Shown here piece after piece: positions 46,239 through 54,857 of a DNA stretch of 64,000 nucleotides. This DNA is from Faecalicatena sp. Marseille-Q4148 (GTDB lineage: Bacteria; Bacillota; Clostridia; Lachnospirales; Lachnospiraceae): NCBI GenBank assembly GCA_018228665.1, contig CP073692.1, positions 3,112,046-3,176,045 on the forward strand. The letters are read 5' to 3'. The notes beneath the pieces are model-generated. The model made no database searches. It was not told the origin of the DNA and was given only the letters and a program-made list of their open reading frames with translations. How positions within the stretch are numbered: the stretch's first letter is position 1; every line of letters starts with the position of its first letter. Made by a program: the position numbers and the translations under genes.

Positions 46239-46868
46239 ATGAGTCTGGAAAGAGTAGGAAGAAGTATGATAGCGGAAGAAATGCTTCTGGATGAAATTGA
46301 AAAAGTTATGAAGGAGTCGGGGAAGGATAAGATTCTTGTTGCCATTGACGGCCGGTGTGCGTCAGGAAAGACAACTTTGGCAGGAAAACTGGCAGAAAAA
46401 TGCGTGTCTGCTCTGAACGTAGATCATGTTAATGTGATACATATGGATGATTTCTTTCTTCGCCCTGAACAGCGTACACGGGAGCGACTTTCGGAGCCGG
46501 GCGGCAATGTGGATCGGGAAAGGATGTTGGAAGAAGTGCTTCTTCCGATTGCAGAGGGAAGAGCGTGTACGTTTCGCCCATTTGACTGTCGGATTCAAGG
46601 ATTGAAAGCCCCGATACTTATAGAACCCGGAAGAATTACCATTGTAGAGGGTGCCTATTCCTGTCATCCGTTATTGAGAGCGTTCTATGATCTGAAGATC
46701 TTTATGGATGTTGGACCGGAGGAGCAAATGCGGAGAATACGTATTCGAAATGGCGAAGAAGGGGCGGAACACTTTCGGACAAGATGGATTCCTCTGGAGG
46801 AGAGATATTTTACAGAACTCCATGTGCGGGAAGCGTGCGATATTTGTGGAGAAGCGGAGCAGATTTAG
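46239..46868 (+). CDS. P-loop kinase related to uridine kinase
   Basis: The 209-residue protein has Walker A AIDGRCASGKTTLAGKL (about residues 36-52), an IHMDDFFLR motif typical of the uridine/pantothenate kinase group, a VEGAYSCHPLLR strand and an arginine-rich lid MRRIRIRNGEEG. The likely role is phosphorylating the compound brought in by the upstream S component; the substrate is not proven. The ATG at 46239 has AAGGAAA; an in-frame ATG five codons earlier has none. Confidence 0.85.
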   Translation: MSLERVGRSMIAEEMLLDEIEKVMKESGKDKILVAIDGRCASGKTTLAGKLAEKCVSALNVDHVNVIHMDDFFLRPEQRTRERLSEPGGNVDRERMLEEVLLPIAEGRACTFRPFDCRIQGLKAPILIEPGRITIVEGAYSCHPLLRAFYDLKIFMDVGPEEQMRRIRIRNGEEGAEHFRTRWIPLEERYFTELHVREACDICGEAEQI

Positions 46869-46947
46869 AAATCATTGAAATAAAATGGTGCAGTTTGGCT
46901 AAAGGGACATTTGAAACAAAATTGAATAGAGAAATGGATAAATTATA

Positions 46948-46986
46948 CATGGGGCGATTATACAACATCGCCCCATGATTATTTTA
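46948..46986 (+). terminator. Terminator after the kinase gene
   Basis: CATGGGGCGA and TCGCCCCATG form a perfect 10-bp stem followed by ATTATTTTAAT. Confidence 0.75.
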
Positions 46987-47054
46987 ATAAATATGATTGT
47001 AACAAAATAGAAAAAATCGGTACTAACAAATGGAAGGGAGGTCAGAGGTCAAAG

Positions 47055-47531
47055 GTGCAGGCTATTGAAGAAATATATGAGATGTATTCAAGAAAAGTAT
47101 TTTTGTTTTTGTTGAGCAAGACAAATAATGAAGATCTTGCAGAAGAACTTACACAAGAGACTTTTTTTCAAGCTGTTCAATGTATTGACAGATTTAAGGA
47201 AAACAGTTCCATTTTGACTTGGTTATGTGGAATCGCTAAAAATGTTTGGCTGAAATATTTAAGAAAACATCAAGAAACTTTATCCTTGAGGGAGGACATT
47301 CTGGAAATAGAGGATAAAAAGGGAATAAATATTCAATGGGAGCAAAAAGAAATATTACAGTTGATACATGACATGAATGAACCTATGCGTGAAGTGATGT
47401 ATTTAAGGTTGATCAGCAATTTATCTTTTTATGACATAGGAGAGATAATTGGTAAAACAGAAAATTGGACAAGAGTCACTTTTTTTAGAGGAAAACAAAA
47501 AATTGTAAAGGAGATGTTAAAAGATGAATAA
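47055..47531 (+). CDS. ECF-type RNA polymerase sigma factor
   Basis: The 158-residue protein has sigma region 2 (about 5-70, LAEELTQETFFQAVQCIDRF and ILTWLCGIAKNVW) and region 4 (about 100-155, MREVMYLRLISNLSFYDIGEIIGKTENWTRVTFFRGKQK). It starts with GTG; GGGAGG lies about 13 bases upstream. A possible self-recognised promoter (TGTAAC at 46998 and CGGTAC at 47018) is present but spaced short. It overlaps its anti-sigma gene by 8 bases. The AT-rich, A-heavy codon use differs from the pyr genes. Confidence 0.9.
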   Translation: MQAIEEIYEMYSRKVFLFLLSKTNNEDLAEELTQETFFQAVQCIDRFKENSSILTWLCGIAKNVWLKYLRKHQETLSLREDILEIEDKKGINIQWEQKEILQLIHDMNEPMREVMYLRLISNLSFYDIGEIIGKTENWTRVTFFRGKQKIVKEMLKDE

Positions 47532-47979
47532 AGAAATTCCATGTTATATTATTTCAGATTTATTACCGCTATATCAAGACGATATATTATCAGAACAAAC
47601 GAAAAAAGATATTGATAAACATTTAAGTGAATGTGAAGAATGTAAAAAAAAGATGGTAGCGATGAAAATGCCAATAGATGTTTCAACTACGACTGCTGAA
47701 CTAAAAACTGATCCATTAAAAAAAGTGAGGTTTTATCAAAAAATGTTGACTGTTTTGGGAGCGGTTATTGCTTTTATTCTAGGAGCATGTTATCCGATTG
47801 CGAGATTAGGATTTGCCGTCCTTGAGCGTGGAGAGATAGCCATTTATCAAATCGAAAGGTTAAAAAATCTTTGGTATGTATTGGTGGCATGGAGTTGTGT
47901 TACAGGGATTGCAGTGTGTGTGATTTATTTTTTTCTTATATTACTTATCAGGAAAATAATTAGAAAGAATGTATCATAA
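47524..47979 (+). CDS. Zinc-finger anti-sigma factor, membrane-anchored
   Basis: The 151-residue protein has an N-terminal zf-HC2 anti-sigma domain (CYIISDLLPLYQDDILS, then HLSECEECKKKM with the His-x3-Cys-x2-Cys motif) and two C-terminal membrane helices (about 75-98 and 120-145). It would hold the preceding sigma factor at the membrane until a signal arrives. The 8-base overlap points to translational coupling. Confidence 0.88.
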   Translation: MNKEIPCYIISDLLPLYQDDILSEQTKKDIDKHLSECEECKKKMVAMKMPIDVSTTTAELKTDPLKKVRFYQKMLTVLGAVIAFILGACYPIARLGFAVLERGEIAIYQIERLKNLWYVLVAWSCVTGIAVCVIYFFLILLIRKIIRKNVS

Positions 47980-48328
47980 AATGGTTTAAAAGAATTTGCG
48001 GACTTTCGGTTCATTGACGTTTAGTGAGATCAGGAAATAAGGCGGAACCGATATGCCGTAGGGCGGTCCTTGACGGAATGAATACAGTCAATAGAACCAT
48101 GACAGAGCAGAGGACTTGAAAGGTCAAAAACCTTGCAAGTCCTTTTGTCTGTTACTAGGCGTTATGTTTTAAGTAAAGTAAAAGCAATCATCAGCCGGTG
48201 AGTATGCAGATTACATTAACAAAAGAATAGGTAAAGGAAGTTCCTTAATTGAAATAACAGGAAATATATGATAAAATTGAGAAGATTTAATAGTTCTTTT
48301 CTCGATTTTGCTGGGAAAGGAGGCAGTG
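47980..48328. other. Non-coding, degenerate stretch before the integrase remnant
   Basis: No intact gene is visible. It contains a terminator-like hairpin at 48111-48147 and short fragments of open frame only. Its position next to an integrase remnant suggests it is decayed mobile-element sequence. Confidence 0.45.
48111..48147 (+). terminator. Terminator-like hairpin
   Basis: AGGACTTGAAAGG at 48111-48123 pairs with CCTTGCAAGTCCT at 48131-48143 with one mismatch, followed by TTTT. Confidence 0.6.
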
Positions 48329-48574
48329 ATGGGTAAATCACTTAACGGGAAAGAATTAATAGTCTAACATGTCAGGTATAGATTTTGCCCCCTTTACATT
48401 ACATACACTTTGGCATACGTTTGCTGCAAGAGCAATCGAATGTGGCATGAACCCCAAAACATTGCAGAAATTTTGTGACATGGCACATTACAAATGACAA
48501 TGGACTTGTATTGCCACGTAACAGAGGACACGCTGTTCTTGGAAATGGAAAAGTTCGAGAAAAGGTGTAGTTGA
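48329..48574 (+). pseudogene. Collapsed tyrosine recombinase (integrase) remnant
   Basis: An intact integrase-type start is kept at 48329 with a perfect GGAAAGGAGG site and the residues MGKSLNGKEL, typical of transposon/phage integrases of Lachnospiraceae, then a stop at 48365. From 48369 the C-terminal catalytic part resumes: APFTLHTLWHTFAARAIECG, in which the conserved HxLRHTF arginine is tryptophan, then GMNPKTLQK. A frameshift at about 48494 moves to MTMDLYCHVTEDTLF and EMEKFEK. So a large internal deletion, a frameshift and loss of a catalytic arginine make it dead. Confidence 0.8.
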
Positions 48575-48663
48575 GTGTGAAATGGTGTAAAAATGGTGTA
48601 GTAGGGGATAAAAATAGAAAATAAGGGCGAGAAAAGCCTGTAAATACGGAGGTTTTAGAAGAA

Positions 48664-49344
48664 ATGGAAACATACAAGAAAGAATTTATTGACTTTATGG
48701 TGGAAAGTGAAGTTTTAAAATTTGGAGAGTTTACATTAAAGAGCGGAAGAAAATCACCATTCTTTATGAATGCAGGAGGTTATGTAACAGGTTCTCAGCT
48801 TAAGAGATTGGGAGAATACTATGCGAAGGCAATCCATAATACATATGGAGATGATTTTGACGTATTATTCGGACCTGCATACAAAGGGATTCCACTGGCA
48901 GTTGTGACAGCAATTGCTTACAGCGAACTGTACGGAAAAGAAGTGCGCTACTGTTCTGACCGCAAAGAAGAGAAAGATCACGGCGCAGACAAAGGAAGTT
49001 TCCTGGGAAGCAAATTAAAAGACGGAGATCGCGTCATTATGATCGAGGATGTAACGACTTCCGGAAAATCAATGGAAGAGACTGTTCCGAAAGTAAAAGG
49101 AGCAGCAGACGTTGAGATTGTTGGACTTATGGTATCTCTGAACCGTATGGAAGTTGGAAAAGGCGGCGAGAAGTGCGCTTTAGATGAGATCAAAGACTTA
49201 TATGGTTTCCCGACAGCGGCAATTGTGGATATGGCAGAAGTAACAGAGTGTCTTTATAATCAGGAAGTAAATGGAAAAGTTCTTATTGATGATACATTAA
49301 AGGCAGCGATTGACGCATACTATGAACAGTATGGAGCAAAATAA
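48664..49344 (+). CDS. pyrE: Orotate phosphoribosyltransferase
   Basis: PyrE makes OMP from orotate and PRPP. The 226-residue protein has LKSGRKSPFFMNAGG, FGPAYKGIPLA, YCSDRKEEKDHG (flexible loop) and the PRPP motif VIMIEDVTTSGKSMEE. Ribosome site GGAGG lies 11 bases before the ATG. It completes the pathway with pyrC, F, K and D upstream but is separated from them by the accessory insert, so its own promoter must lie within the insert's end; none is clear. Confidence 0.97.
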   Translation: METYKKEFIDFMVESEVLKFGEFTLKSGRKSPFFMNAGGYVTGSQLKRLGEYYAKAIHNTYGDDFDVLFGPAYKGIPLAVVTAIAYSELYGKEVRYCSDRKEEKDHGADKGSFLGSKLKDGDRVIMIEDVTTSGKSMEETVPKVKGAADVEIVGLMVSLNRMEVGKGGEKCALDEIKDLYGFPTAAIVDMAEVTECLYNQEVNGKVLIDDTLKAAIDAYYEQYGAK

Positions 49345-49358
49345 TGGAGGAGATGCAA

Positions 49359-49508
49359 GTGGAAAGAGCATATAAGACAATGAGTCGTGCAGGAGCCGGT
49401 AATATTGTGATTGGAATTATCATGATTGTGACAGGAATCACGGCAGGAATTATTTCCATTGTAAGCGGAGCGAATCTGTTAAGAAGAAAATCAGAACTGA
49501 CATTTTAA
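49359..49508 (+). CDS. 49-residue small membrane protein
   Basis: A GTG start at 49359 follows GGAGGAGATGCAA at good spacing, 14 bases after pyrE; TAA ends at 49508. The peptide has a short basic start (VERAYKTMSRAG), one or two hydrophobic helices (IVIGIIMIVTGITAGIISIV, about residues 16-35) and a basic end LLRRKSELTF. I do not recognise a family; it resembles the short membrane proteins beside VanZ-type genes in Lachnospiraceae. Codon use and the ribosome site make it credible. Confidence 0.6.
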   Translation: MERAYKTMSRAGAGNIVIGIIMIVTGITAGIISIVSGANLLRRKSELTF

Positions 49509-49538
49509 AACAGGGATTATAAATAGGGGTTATGAAGA

Positions 49539-50024
49539 TTGAATAGTAGAAATAAGAAACTCCTGCGTGTGATGGGAAAAGTATTATTTATTTGTTATAT
49601 TATCTTTTTGATCTATTTTCTTCTGTTTTCAGACTGGTATGGACGTGATGTCAGCGGAACACAGGAGTACAGATGTAATCTGGAATTGTTTAGAGAGATT
49701 AGAAGGTTCTGGAACTATCGGGAACAGCTTGGAATGTTTGCATTTATGACAAATCTGTTTGGTAATGTGCTGATTTTTGTTCCATTTGGATTTTTTCTTC
49801 CGATGGCAAGCCGTTATCGAAGTCTGCTGGGAACACTGTTTTACAGTTTTGGACTAAGCTTTGGAGTAGAGATTTTTCAGTTGATTACGAAGGTTGGCAG
49901 TCTGGATGTAGATGACATGCTGCTGAATACAATCGGAGGTATCGTAGGATACCTCCTCTTTCTAATCTGTAATGGAGTAAGGAGACGATGGATTGCGAAT
50001 GAAAACAGAAAGAGAAAAAGATAG
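49539..50024 (+). CDS. VanZ family membrane protein
   Basis: The 161-residue protein has about four membrane helices and VanZ-type motifs: FGNVLIFVPFGFFLP and the closing LGLSFGVEIFQL-like helix, here GLSFGVEIFQLITKVGSLDVDDMLLNTIGG, whose DVDDMLLNTIGG part is diagnostic. VanZ proteins affect glycopeptide or lipid tolerance, but chromosomal paralogues like this one are of unknown function. It starts with TTG after GGGGTTAT. The next gene begins inside its end. Confidence 0.85.
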   Translation: MNSRNKKLLRVMGKVLFICYIIFLIYFLLFSDWYGRDVSGTQEYRCNLELFREIRRFWNYREQLGMFAFMTNLFGNVLIFVPFGFFLPMASRYRSLLGTLFYSFGLSFGVEIFQLITKVGSLDVDDMLLNTIGGIVGYLLFLICNGVRRRWIANENRKRKR

Positions 50025-50358
50025 AATCAAAGAGCGGAGAAAGAAGGGAGCCCGCAAATACGGACAATCTAAATTAAAAGAGGCGCGAAAAGGAGTCTGG
50101 TCCTGCGGCTTGGCAGTTGTAATTTTTCTTGTGATTGCAGGAATGCTGTTATTGGCATATTTGAGTAGAGGAAAGACGGCTGCCTATATTGGCGGGCTTG
50201 GAATGAGCGCTATGATCTTTTCATGGATTGGATTTTTTATGGCTTTACGAGGGTTTAAAGAGCCGGACAGAAATCATGTAACATGCAGAATCGGAGTTGT
50301 CTGCCATATGATATTTATTGCAGGGCTGACCGGAATATTTTTCAGGGGGTTATTATAA
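49993..50358 (+). CDS. Small two- to three-helix membrane protein (DUF6142-like)
   Basis: The 121-residue protein has a very basic N-terminal part (residues 1-35) and three hydrophobic helices (about 38-60, 66-86 and 100-120). It resembles DUF6142 proteins of Lachnospiraceae, with no known function. A TTG start at 49993 fits GGAG 8 bases upstream; an ATG two codons later is possible. It overlaps the VanZ gene and ends one base before the M29 peptidase gene, so all three are probably one operon. Confidence 0.65.
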   Translation: MRMKTEREKDRIKERRKKGARKYGQSKLKEARKGVWSCGLAVVIFLVIAGMLLLAYLSRGKTAAYIGGLGMSAMIFSWIGFFMALRGFKEPDRNHVTCRIGVVCHMIFIAGLTGIFFRGLL

Positions 50359-52446
50359 ATGCGTGAAAAAGAATGGAAAATAGAAGAAAATCTGGAAGCA
50401 AAAGAGCGCTATGAACTCTCGATCGAGCGGTTAAGGCAGATTGGGAAGGAAGAGACAACGAAAGAGCCGTATCGAACGTATTTTCAAAAAACGGCTGCAT
50501 TTCTTCTCATGATTGAAGAGGTAAGAAATCGTCTGTCGCATGGCGAACAACTGACAATAGAGGAACTTCAAAGAGAAAACCAAAGATTGTATGAAGATAT
50601 CCTGCCGGAACAGTATAACAGCAGTTATGCAAATCCGGCATATGCTGTGGAGATGCTTGGAGATACATTTGGTCAGTTATTAAGTGCAGTGTACACAGAG
50701 CTGCGGGCGGAAATTGCGTATGTATTTGAAGATCGCCTGCTGTATCTTACCGTATTAAATGAACTGTTTGTGGAAATTTATAATTGTTTCGAGGAGACAG
50801 AAGAACCGGAGTATGAACAGATCAGAGAGATCTTTTACTGGTTTGCAAGTGATTATTGCGATGTGTTTTCAGCAGATGCGATTACAAGTCGGTTTGTACC
50901 GGAGTATGGCTGTCTGAGAGATGTGGTAACAGACAGTGATCTGACAGATCTTCGTTATTTATATCAGTATGGAGAATATATTACAGATACGGAACTGCAG
51001 ATGGCGGAATTTATGAATCGTCTTCCGGAAGAAACGATTGTTAAAATTGCAGATAACTGTACAAATGGACTGGCAAGAGGATTCCGGGTTGGAGGAAAGG
51101 ATATTTCCAAAAAACATGTGGTAGATTTAGAATTCCGGGTAGGGTTTGAGCGGGCAGCTCGCAAAATCATTGAGAATTTTAGAAAGATGGATATTGAGGT
51201 ATCAGTTTTTCGTTCCGGCGTAAGCATTTTGGCAGGAAGATCTGCAATGCGGAGCGGTTTTTACGGGGCTGTGCCGAATCCACAGTATGAATTCGATCAC
51301 AGAAATGATATCGGACTGATATTTGATAAGAAGTTTGCTGAGAGAAAACTTGATGTAGAAAAGAATGCTTTTGAGAAGATCCGTGAGACTGCAGGGCAGT
51401 TTGCAGGTCCGGCATTGATTGAACTGTTTGGTCAGGAAGGATTTTCGCCGGAGAAAAATGATGCGGCAGTTAACCTGACAAAGAAGCAGGAAGAACTTGT
51501 AAATCTGTTCGCAGGGAAACGCAGTCAGATGTTCCAGCAGTATACAAAAGGTGATGAGAGATGTTTTACGATCATTTCTTATCCATGTCCGGAGATCGGA
51601 GAAAAATTCCCGGAAATTTTTGATGAGGTTGTAAAGATCAATACGCTTGATCCGGAAGTATATGAGAGAATCCAGCAGCATATTATTGATGCCCTTGATC
51701 AGGGAGAGTACGCACAAATCTGTGGAAAAGGAAACAATAAGACGAATTTGAGGGTGAAACTGCACCCGCTTCAGGATCCTCAGAAGGAGACAAAGTTTGA
51801 AAACTGTTCAGCAGATGTAAATATTCCGGCAGGAGAGGTGTTTACATCTCCGGTATTGGAAGGAACCGAGGGAACACTTTTTGTCAGTGAAGTATATCTT
51901 CATCAGATGGCATACCGCAATCTGGAAATTCACTTCCAGGATGGCTGTATTACAGACTATACATGCAGCAATTTTGATACAGAAGAAGATAATAAGCAGT
52001 ACATATTTGAAAATATTCTTTATCGCCATGAGACGCTTCCGATTGGTGAATTTGCTATCGGAACGAATACGACAGCCTATGCGGCAGCGGAAAAATACGG
52101 TATTGCCGATAAATATACAATTCTCATTGCAGAGAAAACAGGCCCGCATTTTGCAGTAGGCGATACCTGCTATTCCTGGAGTGAGGACTTAAAAGTATAT
52201 AATCCAGACGGAAAAGAAATTATTGCGAAGGATAATTCTATTTCGATCCAGCGAAGAGAAGATGTGTCAAAAGCATATTTCCAGTGCCATACAGATATTA
52301 CGATTCCATATAAGGAATTGGCGGAAATCAGTGCAGTAAAGGCAAATGGAGAGAAGATTATGATTATTCAGGACGGGCGCTTTGTTCTCCCTGGCACAGA
52401 AGAATTGAATAAACCGCTGAAAGAACTGGAAGAATTATATTTATAA
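50359..52446 (+). CDS. M29-type aminopeptidase with long N-terminal extension
   Basis: The last half of this 695-residue protein carries M29 (thermophilic aminopeptidase) motifs: DVNIPAGEVFTSPV, IGEFAIGTNTTAY, EKTGPHFAVGD and the closing CHTDITIPY with the metal-binding His-x-Asp. Typical M29 enzymes have about 370-410 residues; here roughly 300 extra residues lead, mostly helical (RLRQIGKEETTKEPYRTYF to TDSDLTDLRYLYQYG) with no signal peptide, so it is cytoplasmic. The extension may be a regulatory or oligomerisation part. It follows two small membrane protein genes. Confidence 0.8.
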   Translation: MREKEWKIEENLEAKERYELSIERLRQIGKEETTKEPYRTYFQKTAAFLLMIEEVRNRLSHGEQLTIEELQRENQRLYEDILPEQYNSSYANPAYAVEMLGDTFGQLLSAVYTELRAEIAYVFEDRLLYLTVLNELFVEIYNCFEETEEPEYEQIREIFYWFASDYCDVFSADAITSRFVPEYGCLRDVVTDSDLTDLRYLYQYGEYITDTELQMAEFMNRLPEETIVKIADNCTNGLARGFRVGGKDISKKHVVDLEFRVGFERAARKIIENFRKMDIEVSVFRSGVSILAGRSAMRSGFYGAVPNPQYEFDHRNDIGLIFDKKFAERKLDVEKNAFEKIRETAGQFAGPALIELFGQEGFSPEKNDAAVNLTKKQEELVNLFAGKRSQMFQQYTKGDERCFTIISYPCPEIGEKFPEIFDEVVKINTLDPEVYERIQQHIIDALDQGEYAQICGKGNNKTNLRVKLHPLQDPQKETKFENCSADVNIPAGEVFTSPVLEGTEGTLFVSEVYLHQMAYRNLEIHFQDGCITDYTCSNFDTEEDNKQYIFENILYRHETLPIGEFAIGTNTTAYAAAEKYGIADKYTILIAEKTGPHFAVGDTCYSWSEDLKVYNPDGKEIIAKDNSISIQRREDVSKAYFQCHTDITIPYKELAEISAVKANGEKIMIIQDGRFVLPGTEELNKPLKELEELYL

Positions 52447-52532
52447 GTAAAACAAAATAAAATAAAAATATTTATAAGCATATATTATATATGATTATTA
52501 GAAAAAGCCATAGGTGCAAAGCTTCGGGAGGA

Positions 52533-52562
52533 TTGACAGGCAATTGACGCATTTAGTACAAT
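52533..52562 (+). promoter_or_regulatory. Sigma-A promoter of the pur genes
   Basis: TTGACA at 52533-52538 and TACAAT at 52557-52562 have an 18-base spacer. No guanine or PRPP riboswitch fold was recognised between it and purE. Confidence 0.6.
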
Positions 52563-52622
52563 AGCATTAGATTCAAACACGAAATTCAAATACGAGATTC
52601 AGTGAGAGAAAGGATGGACAAG

Positions 52623-53123
52623 ATGGCAAAAGTAGGAATTGTGATGGGCAGTGATTCTGACCTGAAAGTAATGAGCAAGGCAGCAAAGATGCTGGAAAAA
52701 TTCGGAATTGATTATGAGATGACAATCATTTCTGCGCACCGTGAGCCGGATGTGTTTTTTGAGTGGGCAAAGGGAGCAGAGGACAGAGGAATCAAAGTAA
52801 TCATTGCAGGAGCCGGAATGGCAGCGCATCTTCCGGGAATGTGTGCAGCGCTTTTCCCGATGCCGGTTGTCGGAGTACCTCTTTCTGGAAGCAAATTAGA
52901 CGGTATGGATGCGGTGTTCTCTATTATGCAGATGCCGCCTGGAGTACCGGTTGCGACAGTTGCAATTGACGGCGGAATGAATGCAGCACTTATTGCAGCA
53001 AAGATTCTTGCAGTATCTGATGCAGAACTGTTAGAGAAGCTGAAAGCATATACGGTAGAAATGAAAGAAGCAGTGCAGGCAAAAGCCGCACGTCTTGATG
53101 AAGTAGGTTACGAGGCTTATTAG
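52623..53123 (+). CDS. purE: N5-carboxyaminoimidazole ribonucleotide mutase PurE
   Basis: PurE moves the carboxyl group in the sixth step of purine synthesis. The 166-residue class I enzyme has the [13 protein letters not shown] start, ISAHREPD and [14 protein letters not shown] signatures. The ATG at 52623 has AAAGGA 9 bases upstream; earlier in-frame starts are poorly placed. A class I PurE normally needs PurK, which is not in this window. Confidence 0.96.
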   Translation: MAKVGIVMGSDSDLKVMSKAAKMLEKFGIDYEMTIISAHREPDVFFEWAKGAEDRGIKVIIAGAGMAAHLPGMCAALFPMPVVGVPLSGSKLDGMDAVFSIMQMPPGVPVATVAIDGGMNAALIAAKILAVSDAELLEKLKAYTVEMKEAVQAKAARLDEVGYEAY

Positions 53124-53136
53124 GAGGAGAAAAGGC

Positions 53137-54168
53137 ATGGGTATGGATTATAAACAGTCAGGCGTAGATATTGAAGCAGGATATAAATCTGTTGAACTGA
53201 TGAAGGAGCATGTAAAGAAAACAATGCGTCCGGAGGTACTTGGTGGACTGGGAGGATTTTCCGGTGCATTTTCTCTGGCAAAGATTAAAGAAATGGAAGA
53301 GCCTGTACTTCTTTCCGGAACAGACGGATGTGGTACAAAAGTAAAACTTGCTATGATTATGGATAAGCACGATACAATTGGAATCGATGCAGTTGCAATG
53401 TGCGTTAATGATATCGCATGTGCAGGAGGAGAGCCGTTATTCTTCCTTGATTATATTGCATGTGGAAAGAACTATCCGGAAAAGATCGCAGCAATCGTAA
53501 GCGGTGTGGCAGAAGGATGTCTTCAGTCAGAAGCAGCGCTGATCGGCGGTGAGACAGCAGAGCATCCGGGACTGATGCCGGAAGACGATTATGACCTTGC
53601 CGGTTTTGCAGTTGGCGTGTGTGATAAAAAAGATATGATCACAGGCGAGCATCTGAAAGCAGGAGATGTTCTGATCGGTATGGCATCTTCCGGCGTACAT
53701 AGCAACGGATTTTCTCTTGTAAGAAAAGTATTTGAGATGACAAAAGAATCTCTTGATACACCATATGATTGTCTTGGATGTACACTTGGAGAGGCGCTTC
53801 TTGCTCCGACGAGAATTTATGTAAAAGCATTAAAGAGCATTAAAGAAGCCGGTGTGACAGTGAAGGCCTGCAGCCATATTACAGGGGGCGGTTTCTATGA
53901 AAATATTCCGAGAATGTTGATTGAGGGAACACATGCAGTCATTGAGAAGAACAGCTATCCGGTACCGCCAATCTTTGGACTTCTTGCTGAGAAAGGCGAG
54001 ATTGCAGAACAGATGATGTACAATACATTTAACATGGGACTTGGAATGGTACTTGCTGTAGATGCTGCCGACGTGGACAAGACAATGGAAGCAATTAAGG
54101 CAGCCGGAGACGCTCCATATGTGGTAGGACGTATTGAAGCAGGAGAAAAAGGAGTTACTTTATGTTAA
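53137..54168 (+). CDS. purM: Phosphoribosylformylglycinamidine cyclo-ligase PurM
   Basis: PurM closes the imidazole ring to AIR. The 343-residue protein shows [51 protein letters not shown] and [11 protein letters not shown] motifs, with [14 protein letters not shown] near the C terminus. The ribosome site AGGAGGAGAA is ideal. It overlaps purN by 7 bases. Confidence 0.97.
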   Translation: MGMDYKQSGVDIEAGYKSVELMKEHVKKTMRPEVLGGLGGFSGAFSLAKIKEMEEPVLLSGTDGCGTKVKLAMIMDKHDTIGIDAVAMCVNDIACAGGEPLFFLDYIACGKNYPEKIAAIVSGVAEGCLQSEAALIGGETAEHPGLMPEDDYDLAGFAVGVCDKKDMITGEHLKAGDVLIGMASSGVHSNGFSLVRKVFEMTKESLDTPYDCLGCTLGEALLAPTRIYVKALKSIKEAGVTVKACSHITGGGFYENIPRMLIEGTHAVIEKNSYPVPPIFGLLAEKGEIAEQMMYNTFNMGLGMVLAVDAADVDKTMEAIKAAGDAPYVVGRIEAGEKGVTLC

Positions 54169-54785
54169 GAACACTTGTGCTTGTATCAGGAGGCGGAACG
54201 AATCTTCAGGCAATTCTGGATGCGGTAGATCAGCAGGTGATTACGAATACAGAAATCGTGGGTGTAATCAGCAATAATAAAAATGCATATGCCTTGACAC
54301 GCGCAGAACAAAAGGGGATTTACAATGAATGTATCTCTCCGAAAAGTTATGAGACAAGAGATGCCTTTAACGAAGCATTTCTTCAGAAAATAGATGAACT
54401 TCATCCGGATCTGATCGTGCTGGCAGGCTTTCTTGTTGTAATCCCGGAGCGGATGATCCAAAAATACAGAAACCGTATTATCAATATTCATCCATCATTG
54501 ATTCCGTCATTTTGTGGAACCGGTTTTTACGGATTGAAAGTACATGAAGGCGCATTGGCGCGTGGCGTGAAAGTGACGGGAGCTACCGTTCACTTTGTAG
54601 ATGAAGGAACAGATACGGGCCCGATCATTCTTCAGAAGCCGGTTATGGTGGCAGAAGATGATACGCCGGAGACATTGCAGAGACGAGTGATGGAAGAAGC
54701 AGAATGGAAGATCCTTCCGGAAGCGATTAACCTGATTGCCAATGGGAGAATCACGATTGAAGATCATAAAGTAAAGATTTCATAA
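54162..54785 (+). CDS. purN: Phosphoribosylglycinamide formyltransferase PurN
   Basis: PurN transfers a formyl group from 10-formyl-THF to GAR. The 207-residue protein has [13 protein letters not shown], the catalytic [10 protein letters not shown] (Asn and His) and [15 protein letters not shown] (Asp). The loop [16 protein letters not shown] is slightly unlike the usual FxGxxYG form but keeps the glycine pattern. It overlaps purM and is followed by purD after about 70 bases. Confidence 0.95.
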   Translation: MLRTLVLVSGGGTNLQAILDAVDQQVITNTEIVGVISNNKNAYALTRAEQKGIYNECISPKSYETRDAFNEAFLQKIDELHPDLIVLAGFLVVIPERMIQKYRNRIINIHPSLIPSFCGTGFYGLKVHEGALARGVKVTGATVHFVDEGTDTGPIILQKPVMVAEDDTPETLQRRVMEEAEWKILPEAINLIANGRITIEDHKVKIS

Positions 54786-54857
54786 ATAAAGCGGGGAGGC
54801 GCACGCCGATGAGAGGACGTGAGTCTTCCCTGTTGTGCTTATAAGGAGGAAATAAAC

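Larger units (their letters stand above)
39456..48574. other. Accessory insert between pyrD and pyrE
   Basis: A block of about 9.1 kb separates pyrD from pyrE. It begins 5 bases after the pyrD stop and ends with a collapsed integrase about 90 bases before pyrE. It holds a peptide-signalling and ABC export module, an ECF transporter S component with a kinase, an ECF sigma/anti-sigma pair and degenerate sequence. Parts are visibly richer in A+T than the pyr genes (for instance 41101-41160 has 17 G/C in 60, against 28 in 60 at 39781-39840). It may have been gained in more than one step; the ECF transporter part looks compositionally native. Confidence 0.5.

Noticed and set aside
52447..52622. 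Purine or PRPP riboswitch before purE
   Set aside because: The leader after the promoter is about 55 bases, too short, with no conserved aptamer core.
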